Below, piece by piece: positions 19,641-29,275 of a stretch of 64,000 nucleotides of DNA (position 1 is its first letter; each line of letters opens with the position of its first letter). This DNA comes from an uncultured Bacteroides sp. (lineage in GTDB: Bacteria; Bacteroidota; Bacteroidia; Bacteroidales; Bacteroidaceae). Location of the stretch: positions 1,497,946 through 1,561,945 of the forward strand of contig NZ_OY780936.1 of assembly GCF_963675905.1 (NCBI RefSeq), read 5' to 3'. The notes under the pieces were generated by a model that ran no database searches, had not been told where the DNA came from, and saw only the letters and a list, made by a program, of their open reading frames with translations. The position numbers and the translations under genes are program-made.

Positions 19641-19650
19641 TCCATGAATT

Positions 19651-21606
19651 TCACTCAACTTTTCTAGATAACCATACCTTCATTGTTTCAACTCCTCTGT
19701 TTGACCATGAATAATAGGGTATAAAAATCGGCTGGTCAGTTCCTTTTAACCCTACTAAATTGCCTTTAAGAATGTTGACCTGGTTAGATAAAATATTTTT
19801 TTTCTCAACAAGAAATTCATCATTGTCATGAATGGCCATTTCAGATAATTGCCCGCTATTGTCAATCTGTTCTGTACAATAAACAATAGGGCCATATTCA
19901 AGAGCAACGAGGTCTTTGTTTGATTGTACTTTTTCGTTGGTAATAACACGTCGGACATTCATGGGAATTGACCATTCGATTTTATCTCCCTTGCTCCAGT
20001 TTCTTTTTATTTCAAGATAACCGTTATTCATTGTCAGGTTTTCGTTCTTACCGTTAATCTTCAGATTCATTGTTCCTGAATTTTCTCCTATGTATTGATA
20101 AAGGGTACCGGGAACAGGCTTATTCACTGCCCATCCGGGAATGCGGAGCTTTAAGGTAAAAGCTGCAGTTTTCTCCGGATTAACTTCAATATTAACCTGT
20201 CCATTCCATGGATATCCTGTTTGTTGTTTTACTTCAACCTTTGTATTCCCTACAGTTAACTTCGCTTGATTAGACATAAAAAGATTGATATATAAATCAT
20301 TTTTATGAGTAGCATAAACGAGCCCTGGTACTGAAGGCAAGAACCTGATTAAATTGGTTGGGCAACAAGAACACTCAAACCAGGACTGGCGGGTACACGA
20401 ACCATGGTTAAAAGTATATTTGGCATCCGATTCCAATGGATTTGGATAGAAAAATTTATTCCCACTCAAAGAAATACCAGCAAGCAATCCGTTATACAAT
20501 GTTCTTTCAATAATGTCGTAATATTTTGATTCACCAGTCAGAAGAAATAATCTATGGTTCCAATATACATTACCAATAGCAGCACAAGTCTCGTTATATG
20601 CCGTGAGATTGGGTAGTTCATAATTATCTCCGAAAGCTTCTCCTTCATGTCTCGAGCCGATACCTCCTGTAATATACATTTTCTTGTTGACCATATTTTC
20701 CCATAGCTTATGCACAGCATTCAGATAAGCCGGATCTTTATAGATGGCAGCAATGTCAGTCATCCCTGCATACATGTATACGGCTCTTACTGCATGTCCA
20801 ACTACTTCTTCCTGTTTAACAACAGGCAAGTGATCCTGGTTGGAGCTTCCATACAATTGATGAGTCGTTGGATCTCCTCTCCAGTCCAGATAAAGTTTTG
20901 CCAGTTCAAGATACTTTTCATTTTTAGTAATATGATAGAGTTTGATTAATCCCGTTTCAACAATCTGGTGCCCCGGCGGAATTCGAAGCTTACCAGAGCC
21001 GAAGGTAGCCACCAGCAAGTCAGCATTTTTAATGGCGATATTTAAAAAATTTCTTTTGCCCGTGGCGATGTAATGTGCCGATGCAGCTTCAAAAAGATGT
21101 CCGCTATTGTATAACTCATGGCTCGCACTTTCTCCAGCCCATCGTTTCCCTGCCGGTTTATACCAATCTGCAGGAGAAGTTGTCGGGTCTATGGTCATCC
21201 AGGTAGTAATATATCCATCTTTCTCCTGTCCGATTTTAATAATGGCGATAATGGAATCAAGGTAGGCAAGAAGAACAGGATTAGGATTGCTGATAAGCGA
21301 ATAAGAAGCTCCTTCTATGATCTTATATAAGTCCGAATCATCCCAGGGCATTTTTCCGCGCACCTTGCCTTTTTTCATTCCACCGGCGATAAGAAAACTT
21401 TCCATTCGCCCTTCTTTTGAACATTTATCAAAAGCATAAGGAATGGTAGTATTCTGAATGACCTTAATTTTGGGTAGCCAGAAACTATCGGTCAATACTA
21501 CATTTTGAATCTTTACTGCCTTGATAGGGTAATCGCTATACTTTGTTTGTGCTTTTGTACAAGCAACAATAAATATTGATACTAAGAGAAAAATAAAATT
21601 TTTCAT
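19651..21606 (-). CDS. GH127 beta-L-arabinofuranosidase
   Basis: The ATG at 21606 gives 651 residues starting with a signal peptide (MKNFIFLLVSIFIVACTKAQ), possibly a lipoprotein signal with Cys16. An in-frame ATG at 21717 would overlap the GH27 coding region and hide this signal, so it is rejected. The protein has an (alpha/alpha)6 barrel and C-terminal sandwiches. The zinc/cysteine site known from HypBA1 is present: Glu339 and Cys341 in NETCAAIGN, Cys414 and Cys415 in ECSCCPTN. This family removes beta-L-arabinofuranose. In this locus a beta-L-Araf-(1,3)-alpha-L-Araf side chain, as on solanaceous xyloglucan, is a plausible target (inference). Confidence 0.88.
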   Translation of the reverse strand: MKNFIFLLVSIFIVACTKAQTKYSDYPIKAVKIQNVVLTDSFWLPKIKVIQNTTIPYAFDKCSKEGRMESFLIAGGMKKGKVRGKMPWDDSDLYKIIEGASYSLISNPNPVLLAYLDSIIAIIKIGQEKDGYITTWMTIDPTTSPADWYKPAGKRWAGESASHELYNSGHLFEAASAHYIATGKRNFLNIAIKNADLLVATFGSGKLRIPPGHQIVETGLIKLYHITKNEKYLELAKLYLDWRGDPTTHQLYGSSNQDHLPVVKQEEVVGHAVRAVYMYAGMTDIAAIYKDPAYLNAVHKLWENMVNKKMYITGGIGSRHEGEAFGDNYELPNLTAYNETCAAIGNVYWNHRLFLLTGESKYYDIIERTLYNGLLAGISLSGNKFFYPNPLESDAKYTFNHGSCTRQSWFECSCCPTNLIRFLPSVPGLVYATHKNDLYINLFMSNQAKLTVGNTKVEVKQQTGYPWNGQVNIEVNPEKTAAFTLKLRIPGWAVNKPVPGTLYQYIGENSGTMNLKINGKNENLTMNNGYLEIKRNWSKGDKIEWSIPMNVRRVITNEKVQSNKDLVALEYGPIVYCTEQIDNSGQLSEMAIHDNDEFLVEKKNILSNQVNILKGNLVGLKGTDQPIFIPYYSWSNRGVETMKVWLSRKVE

Positions 21607-21679
21607 TGATTTGTATTTAGTTGAAAATTTATTTAGTAACTTTTTTTTGCCATTTATCAGGTTAAGAAATCCTATCCTG

Positions 21680-23698
21680 CTATTTAACCGGCGTAAATTT
21701 GTACAGAACCACGCCATGCATCGGAACCTTCACCGAAAGAGCCTCTTTGTCCGCATGGATTGTTATAATATCTTTCTGGCGCCAAAGATCACGCACCTTT
21801 TGCTTTCCTGAAATACTAAGCTTATTCAGATCCTTGTAAGAGATATCCACTTTCTCGAGACCGAAATTGCAAAAGCCTACTGCACGACTGCCATCTTCTA
21901 ATTCTTTTACATAAATACGCAGATCTCCGATAGTCTGAACACAGGTAGCCTGTATGCCAAGAGCATCCTGATTAACAGCAATCACTTCATCGTTTGTCAA
22001 TAAATTCAGGGTAAAGTCATCCAGCTTTTCCAAATCGCAACCCAGTAGCAGAGGCGTAGAGAAAAGGCTCCAAAGGCTGACGTGAAGATACTGCTCGTCT
22101 GGTCTAAGCAAGGTCGGATGAAGGTTACCCCAGCCTACATATCCTACAACCAGCATGTCCGCATCGTTCCAGTTACCGGGTTTAGCCCAGGGTGCAGACT
22201 GCTCATGAGCTAATGCAATGCCTTTAACGTTGGACCAGTTGTCCGTTATATCATTCGTTGTACGCCAGGAGTTCCCGCCTACCGAATCGCCCCATTTCCA
22301 AACATCCGACATTCCGTACTGACACAGGCTGAAAACAATGTCGCGGGGCTGCTGACGGATATACTCTCCCATTATTTTGTATGGTTTGACGGCGATAGAC
22401 AATTGATAACCACCATTGTAAGATATGGAGATTACTTTGCTTGGGTCGTTGTCAGGTATTCCATTTACCGCTCCTCCATAGCTGCACCAATCGTATTTCA
22501 GATAATCGAAACCCCATTTGGCATAAGTTTCGGCATCTTGCTTTTCATAGCCATAACTGCCGGCACCGCCATCACAGGTCCAGGGACCGGGACTGGAATA
22601 GATGCCAATCTTCAAACCGAGACCATGCACATAGTCTGTCAGGGCTTTCATATCTCCAAACCTTTTATTAGGAGCTATATTACCAGCCTCGTCCCGCAGC
22701 TTGCCTTGCAGGTCGGGATCTTTCGAATCGCGGTTATTTTGCCAGTACCCGTCAATATTTACATAATCCCATCCGTAATTTACAAGTCCGGTTTTCACCA
22801 TTGCTTCCGCAGCGCGCTTAACTTTCTCACCAGAAACTTCTCCAGCGAAACAATTCCAACTATTCCAACCCATTGGCGGGGTAAGTGCAATTTTATCACC
22901 ACAGATAATGCGTAAACTTTTTTCGGCTATACCTTTTGCGTTCTTTGCCTTCAATTGAATAACGTAAGTGCCGGCTTTTACAAGCTTACCAGTGATAAGT
23001 CCTGTTTTTTGATCCAGTTTTAGTCCCTGAGGCAAGCCGGTAACCTGAAAGCTCATTGGCCGGATTCCAGTGGCAGGTATCCTGAACTGAAACGGAGATC
23101 CCGGGCGGACACCGAAAACGCTTGCGCTATTGATCTTCGGTTTTGCCGATGGCTTAGGGGTAAGAATGTAGGGCTCACTCGGGACAGGATAAAAAGTAGC
23201 AAAAGTTGTCACACCGACAGCCTCAAATTTAGCATCAGCCCAGTCGGCATGATCGCTGCTGTTACCGTTTCCTCCTTCTGTTACCACCAGCCCAAGTTTT
23301 TTCACACCCGAAAGTTTCACATTACATGGCCGAGCAGTATCGCCTTCATGCATTACACCGCTCGACCAAAGCTTCACTCCATCGCCGTATACAATAAACT
23401 CTACGGCAGAGTTACGCCCTTTCACCTCATCATCAATGCCAACCTGCGCGGTAAACGAATTTGCCTTACCATCGAGTTGAATAAAAAGAGAACTTTCTGC
23501 GTGTGTGCCGAAGCCACGCTCAAAGGTTTTGCCTGCGATGGTCATGATGTTGTCATCAACCGTCTTGTTTTTTTTAGGTAGGCCCCAGCCCTGTGTAGTT
23601 GGGCTGAGATCCAGTTGATCTAACCAAACAGTTTGTGCGGAAAGGTTACCGCTAACGATTAGCAGTAAAATAATTTTATAAAACTGTTTAAGTTTCAT
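21680..23698 (-). CDS. GH27 alpha-galactosidase with NPCBM and Ig-like domains
   Basis: A 672-residue secreted protein. The order is signal peptide (1-22), NPCBM domain (about 24-163, with GFGTHAESS), putative Ig domain (about 180-265, with GLPQGLKLDQKTGLITG), and the GH27 barrel from LTPPMGWNSWNCF. Asp403 in YLKYDWC is the nucleophile. The Asp pair in NWNDADMLVVG (512/514) includes the acid/base. It should release terminal alpha-D-galactose, or beta-L-arabinopyranose in some members. Its leader (MKLKQFYKIILLLIV) closely resembles the GH5 leaders at 32564 and 34224 also at DNA level, suggesting leader exchange. The start is supported by that match. Confidence 0.9.
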   Translation of the reverse strand: MKLKQFYKIILLLIVSGNLSAQTVWLDQLDLSPTTQGWGLPKKNKTVDDNIMTIAGKTFERGFGTHAESSLFIQLDGKANSFTAQVGIDDEVKGRNSAVEFIVYGDGVKLWSSGVMHEGDTARPCNVKLSGVKKLGLVVTEGGNGNSSDHADWADAKFEAVGVTTFATFYPVPSEPYILTPKPSAKPKINSASVFGVRPGSPFQFRIPATGIRPMSFQVTGLPQGLKLDQKTGLITGKLVKAGTYVIQLKAKNAKGIAEKSLRIICGDKIALTPPMGWNSWNCFAGEVSGEKVKRAAEAMVKTGLVNYGWDYVNIDGYWQNNRDSKDPDLQGKLRDEAGNIAPNKRFGDMKALTDYVHGLGLKIGIYSSPGPWTCDGGAGSYGYEKQDAETYAKWGFDYLKYDWCSYGGAVNGIPDNDPSKVISISYNGGYQLSIAVKPYKIMGEYIRQQPRDIVFSLCQYGMSDVWKWGDSVGGNSWRTTNDITDNWSNVKGIALAHEQSAPWAKPGNWNDADMLVVGYVGWGNLHPTLLRPDEQYLHVSLWSLFSTPLLLGCDLEKLDDFTLNLLTNDEVIAVNQDALGIQATCVQTIGDLRIYVKELEDGSRAVGFCNFGLEKVDISYKDLNKLSISGKQKVRDLWRQKDIITIHADKEALSVKVPMHGVVLYKFTPVK

Positions 23699-23760
23699 TT
23701 TTTGTTTTTTTTTGAATCAATAAATTTTAAATCCATTGTTTCGTTGAGAATCTTTAAGTA

Positions 23761-23788
23761 AATCTGTGACTCCTAAAAATCACAGATT
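23761..23788. repeat. Hairpin AATCTGTGA/TCACAGATT, copy 1
   Basis: A 9-bp perfect inverted repeat with a 10-nt loop, followed on the plus strand by TTTTTTAAATTCAA. A near-identical copy of the whole ~38-bp element lies at 32650. It sits between GH43 copy A and GH27. The T-run is on the wrong strand for terminating the operon, so it may be an RNA-stability element or an old terminator. Confidence 0.55.
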
Positions 23789-23891
23789 TTTTAAATTCAA
23801 TACTGTTTAATAATACTTTGCATTTTAATTTAATCAGAACATCTATACACCCTGATTTAACTAATTTTAATTCAATTAATATGCAACTGAA

Positions 23892-25424
23892 TTAGTAATT
23901 GAATTTCCATTCATCAAACAGAAAATTTTCTCCTTCAAATACAAAATAGATATTACCTACCTCTTTATTTATTTTCTGTTTTATTTTCTTTGAGATTGTA
24001 GTCCATTCTTTCCCATTAGATTCAAGGGAAACAAGAGGTGTACCTTTAAGATTATTTACATAAACATCTATTTTTCCTTTTCCTTTTACTCTAGCTTCAA
24101 ATTTGGCAGGAATCTGTTTGCTGAAATCGGCTCCCCGAACCATGAGACATTGTTTGTCTGCTTTTCCTTTGGCAACCATATTGCCCGTTTTACCGACAGC
24201 TTCGAACTGGACTTGCCCCGAAGTGCCTCCAGTGGTTTCTGCTTGCTGAAGAACGAATGGATTTAATGGGTTAAGTTGTGACGGACCTTTAAAAGTTGCT
24301 TTGACCATGGGGATATTCACATGCTCTTCATCTACCTGTATTTCTTCGATACCTACATTACGAAAACCACCCTTGGTACCAAAATAATCCTGTAAATACA
24401 TGGCATGGTAAGTAATATAATATTTCTCTTTAAACTTGAACAGGTGCGTATGATTGTTTGTCATAGGACCCACATTATCTTCACCAGTATTCTTAAAATA
24501 ATTATCACGATACTTCCAGCTATCTGCATCTAACGGTGTTTTACTCGTCATATAAGATATGTTGCATATGGTTGGTTTGTCAATATTGCTATAAGGCCAT
24601 TCAGCACGTGCATCCCAATTCGTACAGTAGCTGTAAACCCAGGTTCCATTCATAAAGTTAAGATCGCTGGCCTCATTAAAATAAGGAGCGGGTATCTTGG
24701 CAACAACGCTGGCCAAACTAATCATATCTGGCCCTAATTTGACAATCCTGGCATTATCCGGCATATATTTCGTTTTAGCAGATCCACCTCCAAAAGTCAG
24801 CCAACCTGTACCTTGGTCGTCAATCACAACTCCGGGATCGAATGGAGCTTCGACATCCACTCCGGGGACAGAACGGTCGACTATATTCTTTCCTAATGGG
24901 TCACTCCACGGGCCAACGGGAGAGGTGGAAGTAAGCACGGCTGAGCCACCACCGCCATTGGCGTAATACAAATAGAAGTGCGTCTTACCATCTGCTTCCA
25001 GCCTGGATGTAATGGAAGGCGCCCAGGAATTCGTACTCCATGGTGCCAGCTCGGCAGTATTTATGAGACCATGATAAGTCCAGTTGAGCATATCATCGGA
25101 AGACATCATGACCAGTGTACGGATATGCTCGTATGAATTTTTTCCATCCTTTCCTACATGCTCATACTGCTGATGATCATTCGTGCCATACACATAAATT
25201 CGTCCATTGTATTCTACAGCTGTTGGGTCGGCCGTAAACATAAAATCTAATAATGGATTCGCATTATTGGAGGTAAGTTTCGGCGAAACATTTGCGAATT
25301 TTTCTTCCAGGTTTTCTTTAATCTTTTCCATTTTACCTGCATTAGTCTGAGCTGATACGAATTCTCTACCTCCCAGAAAAGCCATAACGACGACTGTACT
25401 TAACAATACTTTTTTTCTAAACAT
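23892..25424 (-). CDS. GH43 glycosidase with C-terminal CBM6-like domain, copy A
   Basis: A 510-residue secreted protein. Its residues 66, 196 and 251 match the catalytic acids of copy B (DPTAV, FDPGVV and NEASDLNF contexts). The CBM6-like C-terminus also matches. The closeness of the coding DNA shows a fairly recent duplication. Differences cluster at exposed loops, for example NGGGGSAVL against NSGVGSAML. It lies between a truncated GH43 (25502) and GH27. The likely role is removal of arabinofuranosyl or xylosyl residues. Confidence 0.87.
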   Translation of the reverse strand: MFRKKVLLSTVVVMAFLGGREFVSAQTNAGKMEKIKENLEEKFANVSPKLTSNNANPLLDFMFTADPTAVEYNGRIYVYGTNDHQQYEHVGKDGKNSYEHIRTLVMMSSDDMLNWTYHGLINTAELAPWSTNSWAPSITSRLEADGKTHFYLYYANGGGGSAVLTSTSPVGPWSDPLGKNIVDRSVPGVDVEAPFDPGVVIDDQGTGWLTFGGGSAKTKYMPDNARIVKLGPDMISLASVVAKIPAPYFNEASDLNFMNGTWVYSYCTNWDARAEWPYSNIDKPTICNISYMTSKTPLDADSWKYRDNYFKNTGEDNVGPMTNNHTHLFKFKEKYYITYHAMYLQDYFGTKGGFRNVGIEEIQVDEEHVNIPMVKATFKGPSQLNPLNPFVLQQAETTGGTSGQVQFEAVGKTGNMVAKGKADKQCLMVRGADFSKQIPAKFEARVKGKGKIDVYVNNLKGTPLVSLESNGKEWTTISKKIKQKINKEVGNIYFVFEGENFLFDEWKFNY

Positions 25425-25501
25425 ACTTTTTTATTTTATCTAATAAACGTTATTCTAAATTTTTAATTTATAATTGATAGGATGAATGATTTTGGAAGAT
25501 C

Positions 25502-26041
25502 TTACTTATCGAACTTCCACCAGTTGAAATTGAACAGATCGCCTTGATTGCCTTTAAAAACAAAGTACAGATAGTGAACTCCCTTTGTCTTATTTACTTT
25601 AGTTGAAACGGTGGTCCAACTTTGTAAGCCTCCTGTGTTTTTTACCTCACAGGATCCCAATAGTTCTCCGTTGCGACTATCTACATGTATTTCGATAAAA
25701 CCACCTGATGCCGATGAAACATTAGTCTGAAATATTCCTGCTCCTTTCTTAAAATCAACACTTCGTACTTTGATAAAATCACCATTGCTGATTTCGGTTA
25801 CATAAACTCCGGCGTTGGTGCTGCGTTCGGTTTCAATCCCCTGCTCCCAGGCCATAGTTTCCGCTTCATGGCGGATGAATGGATTTAAATGTTCAACAGG
25901 TTTTACACCTTCGACTGTTGGCGTTATCCGCAGAATGCTCCCATCTTCATTGTACTGGAACTCCTCCAGACAAATGGAACGCGTAAAGCCTCCGCCTCCT
26001 GGCAATGCGCCGTTATGATAGAACAAATACGATTCGCCTTT
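25502..26041 (-). pseudogene. C-terminal fragment of a GH43-CBM6 gene
   Basis: The reading frame begins with [20 protein letters not shown], the last propeller blade of the GH43 at 27888 ([19 protein letters not shown]), and continues through the CBM6 domain to WWKFDK-stop. There is no ATG; a TTG is the first possible start and all catalytic residues are absent. Upstream of about 26042 the similarity stops abruptly and the frame soon meets a TGA. It is a 5'-truncated copy. Expression as a stand-alone CBM is unlikely because no signal peptide exists. Confidence 0.78.
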
Positions 26042-26158
26042 ATGGCGAAAGATACAGCGTAGTGCAGTGTTTCAACTTTGCAATCAAAGGGGTTCCTATT
26101 TTCATAATGCAACGAATTTTTCTTTATTAAATAGTTTAAGCAATAAAATAAAAACTAA

Positions 26159-27679
26159 TCACATTATTTTAGTGATGCGCAATGCTGTAAAAGGTTTTTG
26201 CGGAAGTTGAATTAAACTTTTTCCGCTAAATTCTCCCTTAACAGGCGTAATTGCCATATCCCATGCATTGATAATTTCAATTTTATATTTTGAATTTTCG
26301 GGTAAATATACAATTTGGCTGCGTGGCTGGTCAGCATTAAAATAGTGCAGAAAATATTCATCTTTAAAAGCAACACATGAATAGGGCACCCAAAATTCCG
26401 TATTGATAACTGGCGTTAAATATCCTGGGGCAGATTCAATTATATTTCTTAAAAACTTAATCCTTTCCTGACTTTGTCCCTTGAGAACTCCCCCTTTTGA
26501 CCACCACAAAATATCTTGCGATTCATATCCCCATTTAACGGGATTTTCAGTAACATAAGTTTCTCCATGCCCAACAAAGCCACCATTTACAACACCACGC
26601 CAAAATTTGTCCACCATCTCTTGACCAGTTAAATTTCCCCATGGCCAATTAATATTTCCTTCGTACCGACATTCATCATAAACTATTGGTTTTTTATATT
26701 TTGGCCTTAATTCCATTGCTTTATAAGTGTCTTCATTCTGTATGCTCACATGTGTGATCAAGGGATTTGTGTGGTCATAGAGGTTAGGCCCGTTGTGTAT
26801 TGAACGCAAATGATTGTATGGATCTTTTTCGGTAAATAACTGAATAAAATGATCCCAGTCGTCTATCTTCTTAAACTTCATATAATCATATTCATTAGCC
26901 AGACTCCACCATACGTTTTTATAGGCAGCAAAGCGGGCAATAATATAATTGATATATAAATCATCGGTTTTTCTGTCCATTTTTTGAAACCCCCAACGGT
27001 CGTAAGGATGAAAAATAATTAGATCGGCTTCGATGCCAAGTGAATCCAATTGCGCTATCCTTTTCTCAATATTCTGAAAATATGCAGGGTTAAATTTCGT
27101 GTAATCCCAATCAGTTAAAGGCTTTCCCTCAAAAGGATACAAGAGTGGCTCGTTTTTATTCCAATCGTAGTCTTTAGGGAAAATACACATGCGCATTTTA
27201 TTGAAATATCCATTAGCAAGGGTTTTCAATGTTAATTGGGCAAGACTATCTCCTTGATGAACCCATCCATAACAGGTGGTACCAAAAGGGTAATATGGTT
27301 TATTGTCTGAATAAGCAAAATTAAAAGTATCTTTTACTACTACTTGTCCGTGATTGCTAGCGGTGTTTGAAAAACATTCAAATTTTCCTTTTTTATTATT
27401 AAGTAACTTTAAATTGCTTGATGTGATATAAGTCCAGGCACCTGTCGCTTGTGGCATAAAACGGATTTTATATATCCCATTTCCATCATAAAAGCCTGAA
27501 ACTATTTTTATATTCTCACCATTTGTAAATTTAGCACTTAGTTGTACATCAGTGAACGGATTACCTTTTGAGTCACCATTAAGAACGATCTCATAAATAC
27601 GCCATTTTTCAACTTTGTTTTGAGCCGAAATACTCAAAAAAGATAAAGAGACTGCCAATAATAGTATTAATCTACGCAT
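26159..27679 (-). CDS. DUF5060/DUF4038 clan-A glycosidase-like protein
   Basis: A 506-residue secreted protein (signal peptide to about residue 20). The N-terminal DUF5060-like sandwich (about 25-110) is followed by a DUF4038-type TIM barrel with YPFGTTCYGWV, IIFHPYDRWGF and WWSLANEYDYM. A C-terminal beta domain follows. Glu263 (LANEYD) and Glu336 (VYDECRYEG) sit where clan GH-A acid/base and nucleophile are expected, so hydrolytic activity is likely. The linkage cleaved is not known to me for this subgroup. It lies between a GH43 and a GH43 fragment in the same operon, which implies a side-chain or backbone role on the same glycan. Confidence 0.72.
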   Translation of the reverse strand: MRRLILLLAVSLSFLSISAQNKVEKWRIYEIVLNGDSKGNPFTDVQLSAKFTNGENIKIVSGFYDGNGIYKIRFMPQATGAWTYITSSNLKLLNNKKGKFECFSNTASNHGQVVVKDTFNFAYSDNKPYYPFGTTCYGWVHQGDSLAQLTLKTLANGYFNKMRMCIFPKDYDWNKNEPLLYPFEGKPLTDWDYTKFNPAYFQNIEKRIAQLDSLGIEADLIIFHPYDRWGFQKMDRKTDDLYINYIIARFAAYKNVWWSLANEYDYMKFKKIDDWDHFIQLFTEKDPYNHLRSIHNGPNLYDHTNPLITHVSIQNEDTYKAMELRPKYKKPIVYDECRYEGNINWPWGNLTGQEMVDKFWRGVVNGGFVGHGETYVTENPVKWGYESQDILWWSKGGVLKGQSQERIKFLRNIIESAPGYLTPVINTEFWVPYSCVAFKDEYFLHYFNADQPRSQIVYLPENSKYKIEIINAWDMAITPVKGEFSGKSLIQLPQKPFTALRITKIM

Positions 27680-27704
27680 AATTGTAATTGTTTAATAAAT
27701 ATCA

Positions 27705-27740
27705 ATCCATATGAGATTCCTTATCCATATGAGATTCCTT
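27705..27740. repeat. Exact tandem duplication of an 18-bp unit
   Basis: ATCCATATGAGATTCCTT occurs twice head to tail (27705-27722 and 27723-27740), starting 26 bp upstream of the DUF5060/DUF4038 start. It looks like a slippage or repair product in the 5' leader. A role in translation or transcription of that gene is possible but not shown. The 208-bp spacer holds nothing else recognisable. Confidence 0.8.
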
Positions 27741-27887
27741 CGGTACGGGTATCTATTTTTTAACATCCTAAATGTATCCCAAAGAGACTCCTAGTTCAAA
27801 ATAGATACAGTTGAGTTCTTCAAAAACATCGTGGTCTGCTTTGGTCAATTTCTTTTTTAGATAACAGATTTCTTTTTTTGTTAAAAT

Positions 27888-29258
27888 TTATTTTAAGAAT
27901 TTCCAATAATCAAAATACAGTATATCGGTCTTGGCTTTTCCTTTAAAAACAAAATACAAATCGTGAATTCCTGAAACTTTTTTAACATCAATTGTCTGCA
28001 ATGCCCATTTGTCATTGCCTCCCGCCATTGGCACATTTACGGTTCCGATTAACTCTCCGTCTTTAGTGTCCAATCGTATCTCCATTGAAACATTTCCGTT
28101 GTGCGTTGTGCCGATTCTTGTTGTCAATTTTGAAGCGCCTTTACGGAAATCCACCTCTTTTACTTTGATAAAAGCGTCATTGTATTTTGCCGTAATAAAA
28201 GTGCCGGCCACATTATCTTCCATCGACTTCACTCCTTCAGACCAGGCAATGGTTTCAGCTTCCGTTTTGACATAAGGATTTAATGGATTTAAACTCTGTT
28301 TAATACCTTCTGTCATATTCATTTGCACGATTGAACCATCTTTATTAAACCTGGCTTCTTCTACACATACTGAACGGGTAAAACCGCCACCACCCGGCAA
28401 TGCACCATTGTGATAGAAAAAATAGCTCTTTCCCTTAAAATCAATTATACCAGGATGATTGGTAAAAGAATTTCCTTGTGTAGGCATGACGACACCTTGA
28501 TATTTCCATGGTCCTGTTACACTTTTACTGGTTGAATAACCAATATGTTCCGATATTGGCCCTGCGGCAAAAAACAGATAATACAGACTATTGCGTTTAT
28601 ACAACCATGGTCCTTCCTCATAAGTGGTAGGTCTTATTTCATTTTTTTCTCCATCGCGTTTACCAAAAGATTCTATAGTATTGGGTATTTGTTTAACTTC
28701 ACCCGAACAGGATATCATGTCCTTATTCAGTTTTACGTAATACAAGCCGGGATTTCCCCAAAACAAATACGCCTGACCATCTTCATCAATAAATGGGGTA
28801 GGATCAATATCGTTCCAGGGATGATGATCGATGAGTTTCTTGCCAATAGCGTCTTTAAACGGACCATAAGGGCTATCTGAAACCAAAACTCCTATACCTC
28901 CGCCATGCATGGGACAGTATAAATAAAATTTACCATCTCGTTCAATACACTGAACTGCCCAGGCACCATTATCCTGCTTTGCCCAACTAAAATCTTTAAG
29001 GGAAGCAACTACTCCGTTATCTGTCCAATTGACCATGTCGGTTGATGTATAAAGCGACCAATTGAGCATTTTAAAGCCCTTGCCATCGGCATTGGCATCG
29101 TCTTCATCATGGCTTGTATACAGGTACACTTTACCATTATGCACCATTGGTGCCGGATCTGCCGAATACTTGGTTTGCACAATAGGATTTTGTGCTTCTC
29201 CTATGGAACAATTTAAAATAGTTATAAGTGTCGCTATAAGTTTATAGGTATGTTTCAT
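27888..29258 (-). CDS. GH43-CBM6 arabinofuranosidase/xylosidase-like enzyme
   Basis: A 456-residue secreted protein. The propeller carries general base Asp34 in [12 protein letters not shown], modulating Asp152 in [13 protein letters not shown], and general acid Glu215 in [10 protein letters not shown]. The CBM6-like C-terminal domain begins near [10 protein letters not shown] and ends YFDYWKF. It is only 17 bp from the upstream GH43 (29276), so translational coupling is likely. It is the probable parent of the fragment at 25502. Expected activity is alpha-L-arabinofuranosidase, beta-xylosidase or endo-type; it belongs to a different GH43 subgroup from those at 5840 and 29276. Confidence 0.86.
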   Translation of the reverse strand: MKHTYKLIATLITILNCSIGEAQNPIVQTKYSADPAPMVHNGKVYLYTSHDEDDANADGKGFKMLNWSLYTSTDMVNWTDNGVVASLKDFSWAKQDNGAWAVQCIERDGKFYLYCPMHGGGIGVLVSDSPYGPFKDAIGKKLIDHHPWNDIDPTPFIDEDGQAYLFWGNPGLYYVKLNKDMISCSGEVKQIPNTIESFGKRDGEKNEIRPTTYEEGPWLYKRNSLYYLFFAAGPISEHIGYSTSKSVTGPWKYQGVVMPTQGNSFTNHPGIIDFKGKSYFFYHNGALPGGGGFTRSVCVEEARFNKDGSIVQMNMTEGIKQSLNPLNPYVKTEAETIAWSEGVKSMEDNVAGTFITAKYNDAFIKVKEVDFRKGASKLTTRIGTTHNGNVSMEIRLDTKDGELIGTVNVPMAGGNDKWALQTIDVKKVSGIHDLYFVFKGKAKTDILYFDYWKFLK

Positions 29259-29275
29259 TTTAGTTATTTACTTTA

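Noticed and set aside
21607-21717. Upstream in-frame start for GH127
   Set aside because: It overlaps the GH27 coding end and places a good signal peptide 37 residues inside the protein.
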